From Podospora comata (lineage: Eukaryota > Ascomycota > Sordariomycetes > Sordariales > Podosporaceae): a stretch of DNA of 64,000 nucleotides. Where the stretch lies: assembly GCA_017354895.1 (NCBI GenBank), contig CP071498.1, positions 62,001-126,000 of the forward strand, in the 5' to 3' direction. This document shows, piece by piece, positions 24,681 to 36,675 of the stretch (position 1 is the first letter of the stretch; each line of letters opens with the position of its first letter). The notes under the pieces were generated by a model, which was not told where the DNA came from, did no database searches, and worked only from the letters and a program-made list of their open reading frames with translations. The position numbers were made by a program, and so were the translations under genes.

Positions 24681-26534
24681 TCAATCCGACCCCTCGTAGA
24701 TATTTAACAATGGGATCGGCTTCTTCTTGTAGCCCTCCCAAGTAGGAAGAGACCGTTCATACTGGTTCCCGGCCGTGGTCTTTTGCAAATCCTCAATGGC
24801 CGATCCAAACTTGACCAACTCTGATTCAGCCCATGCCGTCTGCAGAATGGCCAGTCCGAACGGCATTCCCGTGGCCGAATGAATCCCGGCAGGCAGAGTG
24901 ATGATGGGATATCCAGCTTGAGCAGAAATTTGATAGCTCTGGCCAACAGCGGGTGGGACCAACAAACCATTGAGCTTTTTGCCTTTGTAGTTCAGAGCAT
25001 CGTCTATGCCTTTGCGAGTCTTTGTCTGTGTGAATTCGAGAGCCTGCCAGTATGTCTCATCTTGGATGCCCTTGGTCGCCAATGAAGCCAGGAAACCATC
25101 TTGGCCAGAGTAGAAAGCGGGATTTCCCAATGGCCACGGGTTTCCTCCTTCCGTGCCATCGTTGTCGTAATTGTATTGTCTGAGCATCCATGTCAGCCCT
25201 TGTGAACCATGGCCACCGCTGGCAAAAAAAGGAAATCACTCACACAATATCCTCGAGCGACCTGATGTCAGTGTTATCCAATTCGGAGAGGTATGTATTG
25301 ATGTTGTTATAAAAGTCAACAGCAACAACAGTGTACTCGCTTTCGTTCGGATAGCCTCTTCTCGTGCCCCAGTCCCAGTCCCACCAATCCGGACTGACAA
25401 TGGTCTCGTAGTCTGTGATCTCGGTCCCGTTGATGATGGTGGCACCCGCCTCCTTGATCAAATCGAGCAGCGCAGTCAACTGCCTCAGCTGCTCTAGGTC
25501 AGCGTGCCGCCAGAAACACTGCCAGGGCAGTCCGAATGCCGCGCCCCTCAAAGCTCTCTTGTTGGTCAGAAACTGCGTGTAACCGCCCTTGGGACTTTGC
25601 TGCGCAAGTGTGTAGTTGTCTCGTTGGTCCTTCCCGTAGATGGCGTCAAGCGTGTAGACGGCGTCTCGCACGGAGCGCCCAAATGTGCCCACCGTGTCTT
25701 GATGCTCCGTCTCGGGAACAACTCCAGCTCTCGAAGTCAGTCCCACGGTGGGCTTGAAGCCGACAACCGAATTCCTCATGGCAGGATTGATGACAGAGCC
25801 ATCGGTTTCCGTTCCCAAAGACACTGCCACCGCGTTAGCTGCCACCCCAATCGCGCTCCCACTGCTGCTTCCGCCGGGGTTGACGGTGAAGTTGTAGGGA
25901 GACCGGGCCTGTCCACCCCGTGCGCTGTAGCCTTCGCTGTAATTGTTCGATCTCATATCCGCCCACTCGCTGAGCGTCGCCTTGCCCAGCAGTACGCCTC
26001 CTGCTTCCCTCAGCTTCTTGACCACAAACGCGTCTCTCGGCACTCGGGAGCCCAGAAACGCCCAGGATCCGGCCGTGGTCTCCATCTTATCCTTGGTTCC
26101 GATATTCTCCTTGACGGTAAACGGAATCCCGTGCATCGGCCCACGGACCTTTCCCGCCCTCCTCTCCCGGTCAAGATTGGCTGCAATGCCCAGAGCATCC
26201 GGGTTGAATTCGAGTAACGAGCTAGGTACGGCAGTCGTCAACTTCTCCATCATCCGGAAGAGGCAGGTAGTGATACTCACTTGATGTAATCGTCAGTCTG
26301 CAGTACTCTTTGCGCATAACACTCGACGAGCTGCACGGCTGTCACGGTTCCGTTGCCCATCGCCTTTTGCATGTCATCAATGCTCGCTTCCTCGAGCCGG
26401 AAACTGCGGCCGCAGAGAGGCATCTTGAAGAAATCCGCTGCTGCTCCGGCTGGGGCCATCGCCGCAGTGGTCGTTGCTGCTGCTGCTGCCAAGCCTGCGA
26501 GGCTTTTGAAGTAGGTGAGACTGCCACCACCCAT
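24681..26534 (-). CDS. amidase-signature family hydrolase, probably secreted or vacuolar
   Basis: Three exons, 26534-26281, 26221-25244 and 25179-24681, give about 576 residues; introns of 59 and 64 nt fall in conserved positions of the frame. The catalytic triad of the amidase-signature fold is visible: Lys122 in FTVKENIG, the cis-serine in PGGSSSGS (about S203) and the nucleophile in GTETDGSVINPA (S227). The C-terminal ITLPAGIHSATGMPFGLAIL is also standard. Such enzymes hydrolyse amides; the substrate is open. The N-terminus from 26534 is hydrophobic and alanine-rich (SLAGLAAAAATTTAAMAP), suggesting a signal peptide. An ATG at 26585 would add 17 residues. Confidence 0.88.
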
Positions 26535-27243
26535 CTCTACACTGTCGAAGCAACCAAAAATGGCGGTAATACTTCCGGAACACAAGGAAAAAAAAAGAAA
26601 AAGAGGAGGACCCGCATTTTATCAGAAGCCGCCACTCCGTCCATCATCTTGTTCTGTATCAACTCACACACTAATCACCAACAACACATCACCCCCGCTG
26701 CACAAGGCCCCATGGCGACATCTTGGCTCCATTGATTCACTGGTCTTCCCCTGTAATTGCCTGCCGCGGCTGGGTTCGTGCTACACAAACGATGCAGCTT
26801 CTCGATAGCTTCATCTCCACACCAACCGTTGGTTGATCATATTTCACACACCATCCAAAAGCAGATGTGGCTCTCAAGTGACCGGCTCCTTCGCCACGAG
26901 TTACAATAATAGACATTCCGCTGCGTGATAATGCTACCCACGAAGACCTAAACCTTATGGGACCATCCATATCAATCCGCTTCCCGTACCCGACCCAAGT
27001 CAAAACATGAAGCTATGAAAAATACCACAAAGTTCAATGTGGTGGGGAATAAATAGACACCGTGTCCGGGTGGATCAGGTCAAGCAGGCCAAGATATGCG
27101 CAACATGAGAAACCTCAAACGAAAAAACAACGGCAGAAGAGCAAAAGTATCAGTCAGCGACCCTTGACCAGGCAACGCTGACACAAAACTGTTGAGAAGA
27201 TCCTGCACCAAATTGGCCCTCTCGAGGCACCCGAGACCAGCAT
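26535..27243. other. intergenic, 5' of amidase and 3' of EDC4-like gene
   Basis: About 700 bp with no recognised gene. It should contain the amidase promoter and the 3' UTR of the EDC4-like gene. Confidence 0.5.
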
Positions 27244-30200
27244 TCAGTAAGCAGAGTTATTGTAGTGCCCTTGGATGTGGCTCGGCACAGGCCCGGCAAC
27301 AGCGCCATGCTTCATCAGTTCCACAATTTGGGAGGCAATTTTGACCATAGACGCGAGCGTGTTCAGCTGGGGGCTCTGGGGACTGACGGCCATGAGCTCT
27401 GACTGCAGCGACTGGAACTTGCTCCGCATAAGCGACATGATTCGAGGTGTCACCTCGCGGGTTTGCTCATCCTACAACAGCCTGGTTAGCCGTGACTCTA
27501 TGCTCAAGAGCAGACGCGGTCAAAGACGAAGTACATACCATTGAGCCGAGCTTGGACTCGAAAGCGGCCAGCAAAAACTCGAGCAAGTCAATCTTTTGCG
27601 TGAGCTTGGGAGTGTTGCTGTGGAATTCGTTGACAAGGTTGGCGCCGATCGAAAGCAGCAGAAGAGGGGCTAGATTTCGCAGCATGCCCGGAGACTGCCG
27701 AGAAATAATGTGCTGGAAGACCACCTCGGCCTTGTCACCGCTGTGGAGCCACTTGAGCATGGCAGCATCGATATTATCGTTCTGCAGCAGATTGTGGATG
27801 GTCTCGAGAAGCTTGTTAAGCTCGGCGGCCTCACGCTCCTCGTCACGGCCCGAGGGGGAGTACAACTGTTGGCTGGGACTGTTGAACTGGTGCTGGAGCG
27901 CCTGTTGATGAGGCTGCTGTGGACGCTGTGTTACGGGTTGAGGTGCCTGCGGATGGGTGCGGGCATGTGACACAGGCAGCTGGTGTTGATGCTGCGTGTG
28001 CTGGAAATGCTGTGACCCGTAATCCGAAGCAGTTTGACTGAAGAAGTCCGAGCTATCACGGTGACCACGGCTGTTTAATTCCTGCTTGATGGGGGTGCTT
28101 TGTTGACTTGACTGATGGACCTGTTCTCTCAAAGTCCCGAAATCCTTGGATATCTGAGATTGAACTGCTGCTAGTGATGCAACGGCGGTGGAGAGCTCCT
28201 TGGTCTGGGCAATCAGGCGATCAAGCTTGGCATCTTCGTCGCGGCGGCGCTTCTCGAGCCTCTCGAAGGCCTCGTGAATGTGCCCGTGAACATCCTCGAC
28301 GATGCGCTGATGAAGACTCTGCGCTGTGTTTTTGGCCAGCTGGGGAGCAAGCGTGTTGAAGGCTTTGGTGATTTGGATCTCAACTTGCTGATCGATCCGA
28401 GCATTGACGTTGTACGAGACCTTGTCGGAGATGGTCTTGATCAAGTCGGTCTGCTGCAGCGCCTGGTTGACCGAGATGGGCAGAGCTCTCTTCAACTCTT
28501 GTTGGACGGCGTTGACCTGGGAGCTGGTCTGGCTGCTCAACTGTTCGGCAACGGAACGGTCGACAGAGCTGCAAATGGAGGGTATGACGTTCTTGTCAAT
28601 CTGTTCAATGATCAAAGCACGGAGCACAGACTCGGTATTATCGTTGAGAACATCAGACACCATCTGCAACAGATGAGACTGGCTGTTGGCAAACTCGGCG
28701 TCACGCCTCTTCTGAATCTCCTGCATCTGCTTGAGAATGTCGCTGAAGACGGTGTCGAAGCGGCTAGAAATGTTGGCGACGATGCGGGATTCCATCTTGT
28801 TGACGACGGCTTCGAGGTGCTCGGAAGAAATGGCGGCTGCCGTTGAGGATGGCTCGGCAGGAGGGATCGAAGGGGGCAAGGAGGATTGGTCGCCGTTGTT
28901 GCCGCGGGAAGCCTTTCCGAGTTTTTGCAAGGTAGCTCTGTTGAGCTCGGCAGCGCCGTTGGGAGCAGGGTAGTCGCGATCCGTCGCACCTGTAGCAGCC
29001 GCAGCAGCAGCAGCAGCCTGCGCTTGAGCCTGCTGAGCTGCCTTCTTCTTTCTTCCCTTCTTTTCGTTCCTTTCAGGCTGCGGCGCTGGCGTGTCGTTCT
29101 CCTCCTTTCGCTCAAACTTGGGCGGCGTCGACACGCCGGCCCCCTTCTTCTCCTCACCCTGAGAAGACGGCATCTTCTGCAGTGCTTCCTTGGCATTACG
29201 CGAGACGATGCGAATCTGGGAAGCGGTGGCGGCGTCGTTCAAGATGTTGCTGCTTTGAGCAGAGGCTTCCGCGGGCTGGAGAGGAGGAGGCGCAACAAGC
29301 TTGGAGATGGTGACCAGGCCTGTCTCGACGGCATCGGCCAAGAGAATAACCTTATTGTCCTTGGTCCAGCCGAGTTCGGCCTGCTTGACAAATAAGCAGG
29401 TCACGCCCTTGGAATGCATGGCATAGAGCTCAAACAGTGTGGGCTCATCGCCGTCGGCAGTAGCAGCAGGGTTCTCCAGCATGGTCAGGCTGCGAAGCAC
29501 GCCCTTGTTGGCAAAAGAATACTCCCGGATACCACTAATGACGGCAGTAGACTCTGGCTGAGGAATCGACGAGTCTTGGGCCACGAGGCGCTGAATGTAG
29601 TCCACTTGCGACAGGTTTTTGAGCGTGTACTTAGGCGCCGAAAGATGAAGAAAGTAGATGGAGTTTCGCGTTGGGTGGCCGACCACAATCATGCTGGACG
29701 GGGCGTGGTACATGACGCTACAGACGGCGTCTGACTCCTTGTTGTGCGGGAAGTTGAACTCCTGCACCGGCTTGCCGAGGGCGAGGTCCCACAGCTGGAG
29801 GGTGTGGTTCTGCTTCATGCCCACAACCATGTAGCGCAGGGCAACACGCTTCTGGTACGGTCGGTACTTATCCAACAGCAACACAGAGGTAGGCCAGGCC
29901 TTTTCACCCTCCGGAGTGGTCGTCAGGGTGAGGAGCGGCTCCTTGATCTCGAGCGTGGTTTGTGCCGGAACGGGATTCGAACGCTCTGAGCCTTCCTTAA
30001 CAGCCGTGAGGTCCCGGACGTCCCAGAACTTGACCCGCCCGCTCTTATCCAGCGAGACAACTACAGTATCATCCTGGCTGAACGTAAAGTCCTTTCCAGC
30101 CTTGCCTGTGTTGATCTTGAGCGAGCACTGCTTCAGAAGCTTTTCAGTGTCGACCACGCGGTCGTGGGCATTCTTGAACAAGTTGTTTTCGAAGATGAAC

Positions 30201-32434
30201 GAGGGCCAGATGATGTTGATGGACTTTCCACGGCCGACGGCAAAAAAGTCCGGATGCATGGACGAGGTGCGGGCGCGGGTCTTGAGGACGCCACCAGGTA
30301 TGTCGCCGCCCTCTTGCGACGAGATGGGGGGCAAAGCAAAGCCGTACTGTTCAGGATGAGCATCTTCCAAATGATCACGCTCTCCATTCTTGAGCTGGAC
30401 CCAGTAAACGGTCCCACTGACGCCTGTACCAATGATGGCTTCCTTGGGATGCTCAGTCGAGGGCGAGGTGGAGATGGCAACGTTGAAGATGCGATCCTTT
30501 GTGTCGGTGAAGAGTTTGGCGTCTTTGCCGTCTTCTTGCCGGATCACGCGAAGGCCGCCAGCTTTGGACATGCCGTAGGCCATGTAGGTCTCGGAGGCGG
30601 ACACGAGGTTGCGATCAATCTGATCAAAGTCCTTCTTAAGCCGCGCAATGTCAAGGATGGCTTCCTCACGGAATACTGGCCGGGGCTCATCAGTCTCTTG
30701 AAGATTGATGGTGATCCAGGGTTTCATGGGAAAGTTGTACACCTTGACCGGAGCTGCGGTCTCTTCAATCACAACAATCTCGTCCGCCTCGGCGCTCTCC
30801 CAGCTGTCGGCTACAGGCTGTTGGGCAGAATGAGAACCATCCTCCACGTTATCAGACAGGTCCTTAGCGAGTTCGCTCGTGAGGGTCGACTCGATAGCTC
30901 CTCGACCATCATCATGGGCAAACTCTTGGTTCTGAGACCGGGGTCCGCTCTGGGTAGAGTGAGCAAACTCCTCCTCGGTGGTGTCATTCAGCAAATGGTC
31001 AAAGTCCTGGGCGGTTCCAGCCTGGGCTTGTTCTTGCTGAGCACGAGCGACAGCCTCCCGAGCTTCCCGGTCAACTTGCTCGGCCAGACCGTTGACAGCA
31101 TCCGACACACTTTCCTTGACCTCCGATAGCCGAGCGGCAGAGGCGCTGTTGGCAACAGACGCGACGTCTACATGGTCTGACTTCTCAGCGGCGCTGGTAT
31201 GGGAGAGAGGCGACGGAGCATATTCCAGCTGACGCCTGGCGCTCTCGGGGCTGTTGGCCAAGCCGCGGTCGTTGAAGGGTCTTTGATGACGAGGGAGCCC
31301 TTGTTCAGGTTTCTTCAGAATCTGAATAGTCCCGGGGATGGGTCCGGCAGCTGAAGCAGGAGCGGGGGCCGAACTAGTAGGGACTGGATGACTAGTCCCG
31401 GCGGTGCTCGAAGCTCCCGGAGTGGTGGAAGACTTGGGGGTGCGATGTACCGGAGAGGAGCTGGAAAGGTCATCGAAAGGGTTGGAATAATTCCCAGCGG
31501 TACCAGATTGATGACCTGTCTGATGCGACGGATGCGACTGGTGTGACTGGTGGGAATGAAGCGAGTGTGGAGACTCGACGTTTTTATGATCGAACTCGAA
31601 CTCGGAACGCGAAGCCAGTGTGCCAACGAGTGTCGGCTCGGCAGACCGACCCCCATGGGAGCTCTCATCCTCGGCGGGGGGAGGGGTCAAAAGGCTTGGT
31701 TCTTGAGTGTCGGCATCATGTTGGCTGGGCTTGGGCCGATTCAGCAGATTGAGAAGATACTGCTGCGTGCCCGCAGCGGGCGGGGCCGACTGATTCCACG
31801 ACGAAGATGTCGAACCAGCTTCGGGCTTGGTGGACTCAGCGTCGAGACGACCCTTCATCAGGGCCGCAAGGAGGCCAGTAGGGTCGGCAGCAGCTGGGGC
31901 CGGGGCATGGATAACCTGAGGCGCTACGTGCGCAGGAGCATAGTTGATGGGTGGCTCCCGAGCCGCAGCCGCTGGTTGCTGCATGCTTTGCGGACCACCT
32001 TGACTACCGCTGCTGTTGAACTTGAGGAGGTTCAACAAATGTGCTGTCCGCTCGTCCCCGCCCCCGCCAGCACCACCACCGCCAACATGACGGCCTGCTC
32101 CGATGGGATTCATAAGGCCGGGGGGGAACTGAGAGCCGCCAAAGCCGACGGGTGGTGTGGGAGCTTCGGGCAGGAAGGCAGGCGAATCAATGGAAGCATG
32201 GCCTCCGGGCAGGTTGGGGGAGTCGGTATTGGAATGATGGCCGTAAAACGACTGACCAGCTGCGCCCTGACTGTAGGTACCAAACTGGGAGAAATGTTCG
32301 GGTCCAGGGCCGGATGATGGGCCGGGACTAGGAGAGGACTGCCGTCGGAGCTGGGCGAGAAGCGACTCGAAGTTGTTTGATGCATCGGTATCGGGCGCAC
32401 CGTTGCCGCCGCCAGGCAACCCGTAATTGGACAT
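27244..32434 (-). CDS. EDC4/Ge-1-like enhancer of mRNA decapping (WD40 scaffold)
   Basis: Two exons, 32434-27539 and 27471-27244 (67-nt intron), give about 1707 residues. The long N-terminus is disordered, rich in Ser, Pro, Gln and Gly, with a His/Gln/Ser repeat (HSHQSHQSHPSHQTGHQSG) near residue 300. A WD40-like beta-propeller covers roughly residues 560-1010 (DKSGRVKFWDVRDL; LWDLALGKPVQEF). A charged Lys/Gln/Ala linker follows, then long amphipathic helices, a Gln/His-rich stretch, and an Ala/Leu-rich C-terminal helical domain (LKWLHSGDKAEVVFQHIISR; LLLSIGANL). That order fits Ge-1/EDC4, which bridges Dcp1-Dcp2 in P-bodies and promotes 5'-3' mRNA decay. The name rests on architecture and the C-terminal domain. 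It is expressed away from the 154-residue membrane protein gene at 33530. Confidence 0.8.
28995..29020. repeat. (CAG)n-like run encoding poly-Ala/Gln in the EDC4-like gene
   Basis: A short GCAGCAGCAGCAGC run inside the coding sequence; on the minus strand it encodes the alanine run in QAQAQAAAAAAAATG. Confidence 0.7.
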
Positions 32435-33529
32435 GGCGAGAAGGCGCGGCGATGGGGGCCTTGGTTATCGAAGCCGGGCTCAAGTTACGTCAGGATGCGG
32501 AAGAGTGGTGTCGCTCAGATAGCTGGACTACAGATAGTAGTCGTCAACAACTGCTGTTGCTGCGATGACGGCCCCCTGACGACGGCAGACGGTGAACGAA
32601 CAGAACACAAACGCCAAAGCGAAATCGAAGGACGGACGAAAGTGTCCAAGCGCCCGAGCGAGGTCCGACAGGTCGCGACGGGGCAGCAGTCGCGGAGGGA
32701 CAAAAGGGAAGAGGAGGGGGAGGGGTGGTAGGGTAAAAAGAGGAGACAAGCAGCAACAGGTGCAGTGCTGCAGAATTGGTGCGAAGGAGATATTCTCGAC
32801 GGGATTGGGGAGACGTCGTAGGTTGCCCAAAATGTGTCGAAAAATATTGCTGGGTCGCAGAGGCTGGGGAGCAGGTGTGTGGCCCGTGCTGTAGCTACAC
32901 GTGTCGCACGCGGGGCACCTGGACCGTGTAGGAGGTGGTGTCACCCAGCCTGTCCAATGAGCAGCCCCGACTGTGCTGCAAGAGAAAAAAAGCAGGGCGT
33001 CCTATGGCCTAATCACCATTGGTGTTTGATATCCAACTTGAAGTTTGAAATTCCCAATATATGTCATCACAGCAGTGCCCTCATATGTAGTGTGAGTTCC
33101 GGGTAGTCGTCCAACTATGTATGGTAGGCTTTTTCTGGCATTGGATGCAGTCTTTGCAACAGTACCTTGGGAGTGCCAAGCGGCGCCTCTTGAATCGTGA
33201 TGGCGGTGATTACTTAAGCAGCCTTGCCAAGCCCGGCATCTCCAAAATGCGGGAGGCAAAGACGCTGATTGCCTCGACGTTGCGTCGCCCGGGACCGAAA
33301 GCTCCATCATGTCATTGTTCGCCGCAAATCCTCCTCGCGATAGGTAACGCGGTAATTCAACTCGGTGACTTGGGATTAACAGTGTCGGCCGAATTCCTCA
33401 ACGACAACATTTTCCATCATCGTATTCTTCATCGCCAAACTTTGTCGCAACGACGGGAACATCTGCCTGCTTCTCCCCAGACCCGACGCCAGCAGCAACA
33501 GGTGCCCATCGCTTCGGTAATCAATCACC
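32435..33529. promoter_or_regulatory. shared upstream region of two divergent genes
   Basis: 1.1 kb between the EDC4-like start and the start of the small membrane-protein gene. A purine-rich/GGGGAGG block occurs around 32,690-32,760. I find no gene here, and long 5' UTRs are likely. Confidence 0.5.
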
Positions 33530-34076
33530 ATGTTTTGTCTGCGCAGGTAAGCGATGACTTTTCTGCAACCGTGCCTCCAATTCCTGGAGAGCGACTGAAC
33601 CGCGCGCTGACAATACCTCGATCAACAGTTGGCTGCCCCTCCTTTTTATACCAACCAGCGCATCGCCCGTCTTCATCTTTCTCTTCTTCCTCTGCACCTA
33701 CTTTCTCAACCGCCCATGCGTCTATTGCTCGATTCTGCTCTTCATACTCTTCCTGACGTCCTGCAACTGGTCTGACCATTGCTTCTTTGACTTTGCGAGC
33801 AACTGGTTCCAGCCAAGGCTGGCTGCAAGCTACATTGACCTGCCCACCATCACGGGCTGGAACGCGACGACAGATGCTACCGCGAGCCCAAGCTCGACGA
33901 CACATGTCGTTACCGACGTGCTGAATACGACTGCCGGTGCTCTTGCCACGGCGGCAGCGGACAAGATCGCTCAGACGAAGGTGGAATGGACGGGATTGGG
34001 GCTTGAGTGGCTAAGGAGCTTGCTAGGGAAGAGAGAATGGGAGATTGATTGCTTGGATCTCCATATACGACTGTGA
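33530..34076 (+). CDS. small two-helix membrane protein of unknown function
   Basis: Two exons, 33530-33546 (17 nt) and 33629-34076, with an 82-nt intron (GTAAGC donor, GCTGAC branch, CAACAG acceptor), encode about 154 residues. The tiny first exon gives MFCLR-S and joins in phase to WLPLLFIPTSASPVFIFLFF. Two hydrophobic helices (about residues 7-30 and 34-48) are followed by a Cys/Trp-bearing turn (CNWSDHCFFDFASNWF). A Thr/Ser/Ala-rich, presumably lumenal or extracellular, tail ends EWLRSLLGKREWEIDCLDLH. I do not recognise the family. Evidence that it is real: the frame stays open across both parts, codon use is even, and the hydrophobic pattern is coherent. The location is inferred as endomembrane or plasma membrane. 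Confidence 0.6.
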
Positions 34077-36675
34077 GGCCTTCCGAGAGGCCTGTAGTGT
34101 TGTGATCTAGAGGGAATCTGTACATTGGTTGGGTTTTGTATTAAGCTGCGGTATTGGCGCGTATACCTCTGTACCATGATGCATGGCATGGCGTTGTGTG
34201 GGACAAACATAGAGTTTAATGGCATTTTGTGTTCTTGGTGCGGCTCTGCACCGACAAAACATAACAGACGACCCCCTCCCGACAGCATTCATCGTCACAT
34301 TATTCTGTACAGCTACACATGCAATTCGGCTCAGGTGCCGGCAGACAGATCGGAGACTTGTATGGAAGATCAGATGTCGGATCTGACATTCCGAACCGAT
34401 GTGGCTTTTCTCCAGGGACCCGGGGAGCCGGGCTCAACCTCCCAACGCGGGAATTGCTGGTGCAACCGGAAATCTTACACAGCAATACCGAAAGAAATGA
34501 ACTTGACAGGCTTGGGTGTGTATGTATGTACTTACACGAGGCATTCCCGGGAGGTGTGGGACCCTGAAACCGATGAAGAAAGCCTGGCGTGGCGCGCCTG
34601 GTGACAAAACGGCGGGGCTAACCGATGAGCTGGATTTCCTGGCACGCCTGGTCACGGCGGAGTGATGTGCCCGGGACGGACTGGCACAAGGCAGGAATGC
34701 AGGCGGCATCAAGACGGTCTTCTCGGGTCTAGAACCCGGGCTTGCATGTCAGATCAAGGACACAGCATGGCAAATATTGGCAGCCAAGCTGCCTTTGGTG
34801 GGCCTGTCCTGCTGCAGAAGCCGCAAAAAGGGTCCCGTCCAAGAGGAAACATGGCGCCATTTGTGCATTCACTGCTCCTCCGTCACCGTTCACCCTGTCA
34901 TCAACCCCTCCGCCCTTGCGATAGTCGACTTTTGAAGATGTCTTTGTTGCTTACCATATCCGTCGGCCGTCGTAAGATAGCAAATCAAGCGGTACAGACA
35001 CCGCAAGACAGATACAGTTGATACTTATGGTACTGTACAACATACCGAAAAGGGGTAGAAGAAAAACAGAAGGCAAGAGAAAGAAAAAAGCCCCACCGCT
35101 CAAGATGAGATACTTAGCCAACTGGTGGACTTTCCTATGACGTTGGGTCTGGTTGCGATTCATGTACGTAGCGTGCAACGTGGAAGTCCACATACCCGAC
35201 TTCAGCTTCCCAGTTTCATCCCAAACCGTCACCAAAGCCCGAACCCTATGAACTGAATTTCATGATGTCCATTTTGCAAGTTGGGAACTGAGTGCGCTCG
35301 CTGTGTATGTTCGCTAGGTCTCAGTCGCATTTGCCTCACCCTCGATTGTTTTCAATCATCTCTCTCTTTTTTCTTTTTTTTTCTGCCTTGTCAGGTAAGG
35401 TATTCGGCATTGTTCTTGACCCATCCCCGGGTCTCCTCACCAAACGGAACCCCAAGTCCCGGGACAACGTTTGGACCCACCACCACCAGGCTATGACGAC
35501 AGCGCTGAAAGTGACGCAAAGAAGGGCTCCACACCGTTCTTAGCCTGCACGCCGCCGCGCCAGGAACCCCAGTGCCCACGCTCACGGCCAACAAGTTGAA
35601 CAGCAACACCAACCGCCACAGTCGTCCACACGCCTCAATATCCCCTCAACATCCATCCACAAGACACCACGCCTGCCCCCCGTCGCGTTCTAGAAGCACC
35701 TTCTTGCCCACCACCAACAAAGACCTTCGTCCCGACGACGCCTTCAGCCACCTCTGGTATCCCATCGTCATCGAACATAACCTGTGTGTAAGTTTAAAGT
35801 CTGAATGTTTGGGTTTGCCCTGCGCAACTGTACAAAGTGTACACTACATGCTTCAGCTCCACGGTTCAGATCGCTGTTCAAGGCTTTCTCTACGTCAGGA
35901 ACTGCCAGTTGCCAATTCGGGCCCGCTGATCAGTCCCCATCCCGTCGTTGAAAAAGCCACATCCCTGCCCATCCTGACATCAGGCGTGCATTCGTCTGCA
36001 TTTCAGACACCGCAGCCATTTCACCGCATTTCTCTCACCCCCTCGTATGCGCCCCTTTAGTCCACACTAGGTTGCCCGCTGGCCGAGGACCCCTTCACCT
36101 TGCCCAGCCTGGGACAGAAATCCGTCGAACCAATTCTCGTTTCCTTTCCCTTCTTTCTGTTGCAATGTTCTCAATCGGCCCAGGATTGACGGATTGACAG
36201 CCCAGAGACCATCCCGACTCGGCAGAACCCCACACTTGCAACCACCAAAACAACCACGGCTGCTTCTTAACTATCCTGGATAAGCCACCTCAGTCCGTTT
36301 CACGTACCTGGATCCAGGAACAATACAGGCGTTTCATCGCCAACCCCACCTCTCCAGCAGGTGCTTGTCGTCCGTCCTTCGCGAACATCGTGAGCCTAAC
36401 GTACCCCAGCCCAGCAGCCTCAGTTAGGTTGTGGAGGCTATCGCCTAAGGCCCGGCCAGACCTTCGGGACGTGCTACGGTTTTAAAGTTCGGATCATAAA
36501 ATAAGTCACTGGACACGATGGCGGCCGTGTTATGAAGCTTCAAGGCTGAGGATTCTTTTTTTGGTACATCTAGCAGGAATGCGTCACTGGCAATTCCCTG
36601 GAGGACCAACACATCATCACCATCCACCACTCAACATCCTCGCACGACATTCTGCCACAGAGAACAAATCATACA
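34077..36675. other. 2.6-kb intergenic region, probable long 5' leader of the phosphatase gene
   Basis: No conserved coding segment is evident. The part from about 35,300 is pyrimidine-rich with several short upstream open frames (for example 35572-36060), as in the long leaders of fungal signalling genes. A 61-codon minus-strand frame at 36445-36630 has no supporting features. Confidence 0.45.

Noticed and set aside
29968-29990. tRNA T-loop-like GGGATTCGAAC
   Set aside because: It sits inside the EDC4-like coding sequence and no cloverleaf can be formed around it.
30164-31129. 321-codon plus-strand frame opposite the EDC4-like gene
   Set aside because: The minus strand carries a 1.6-kb-codon frame with WD40-like motifs; the plus frame is an antisense by-product of GC-rich codons.
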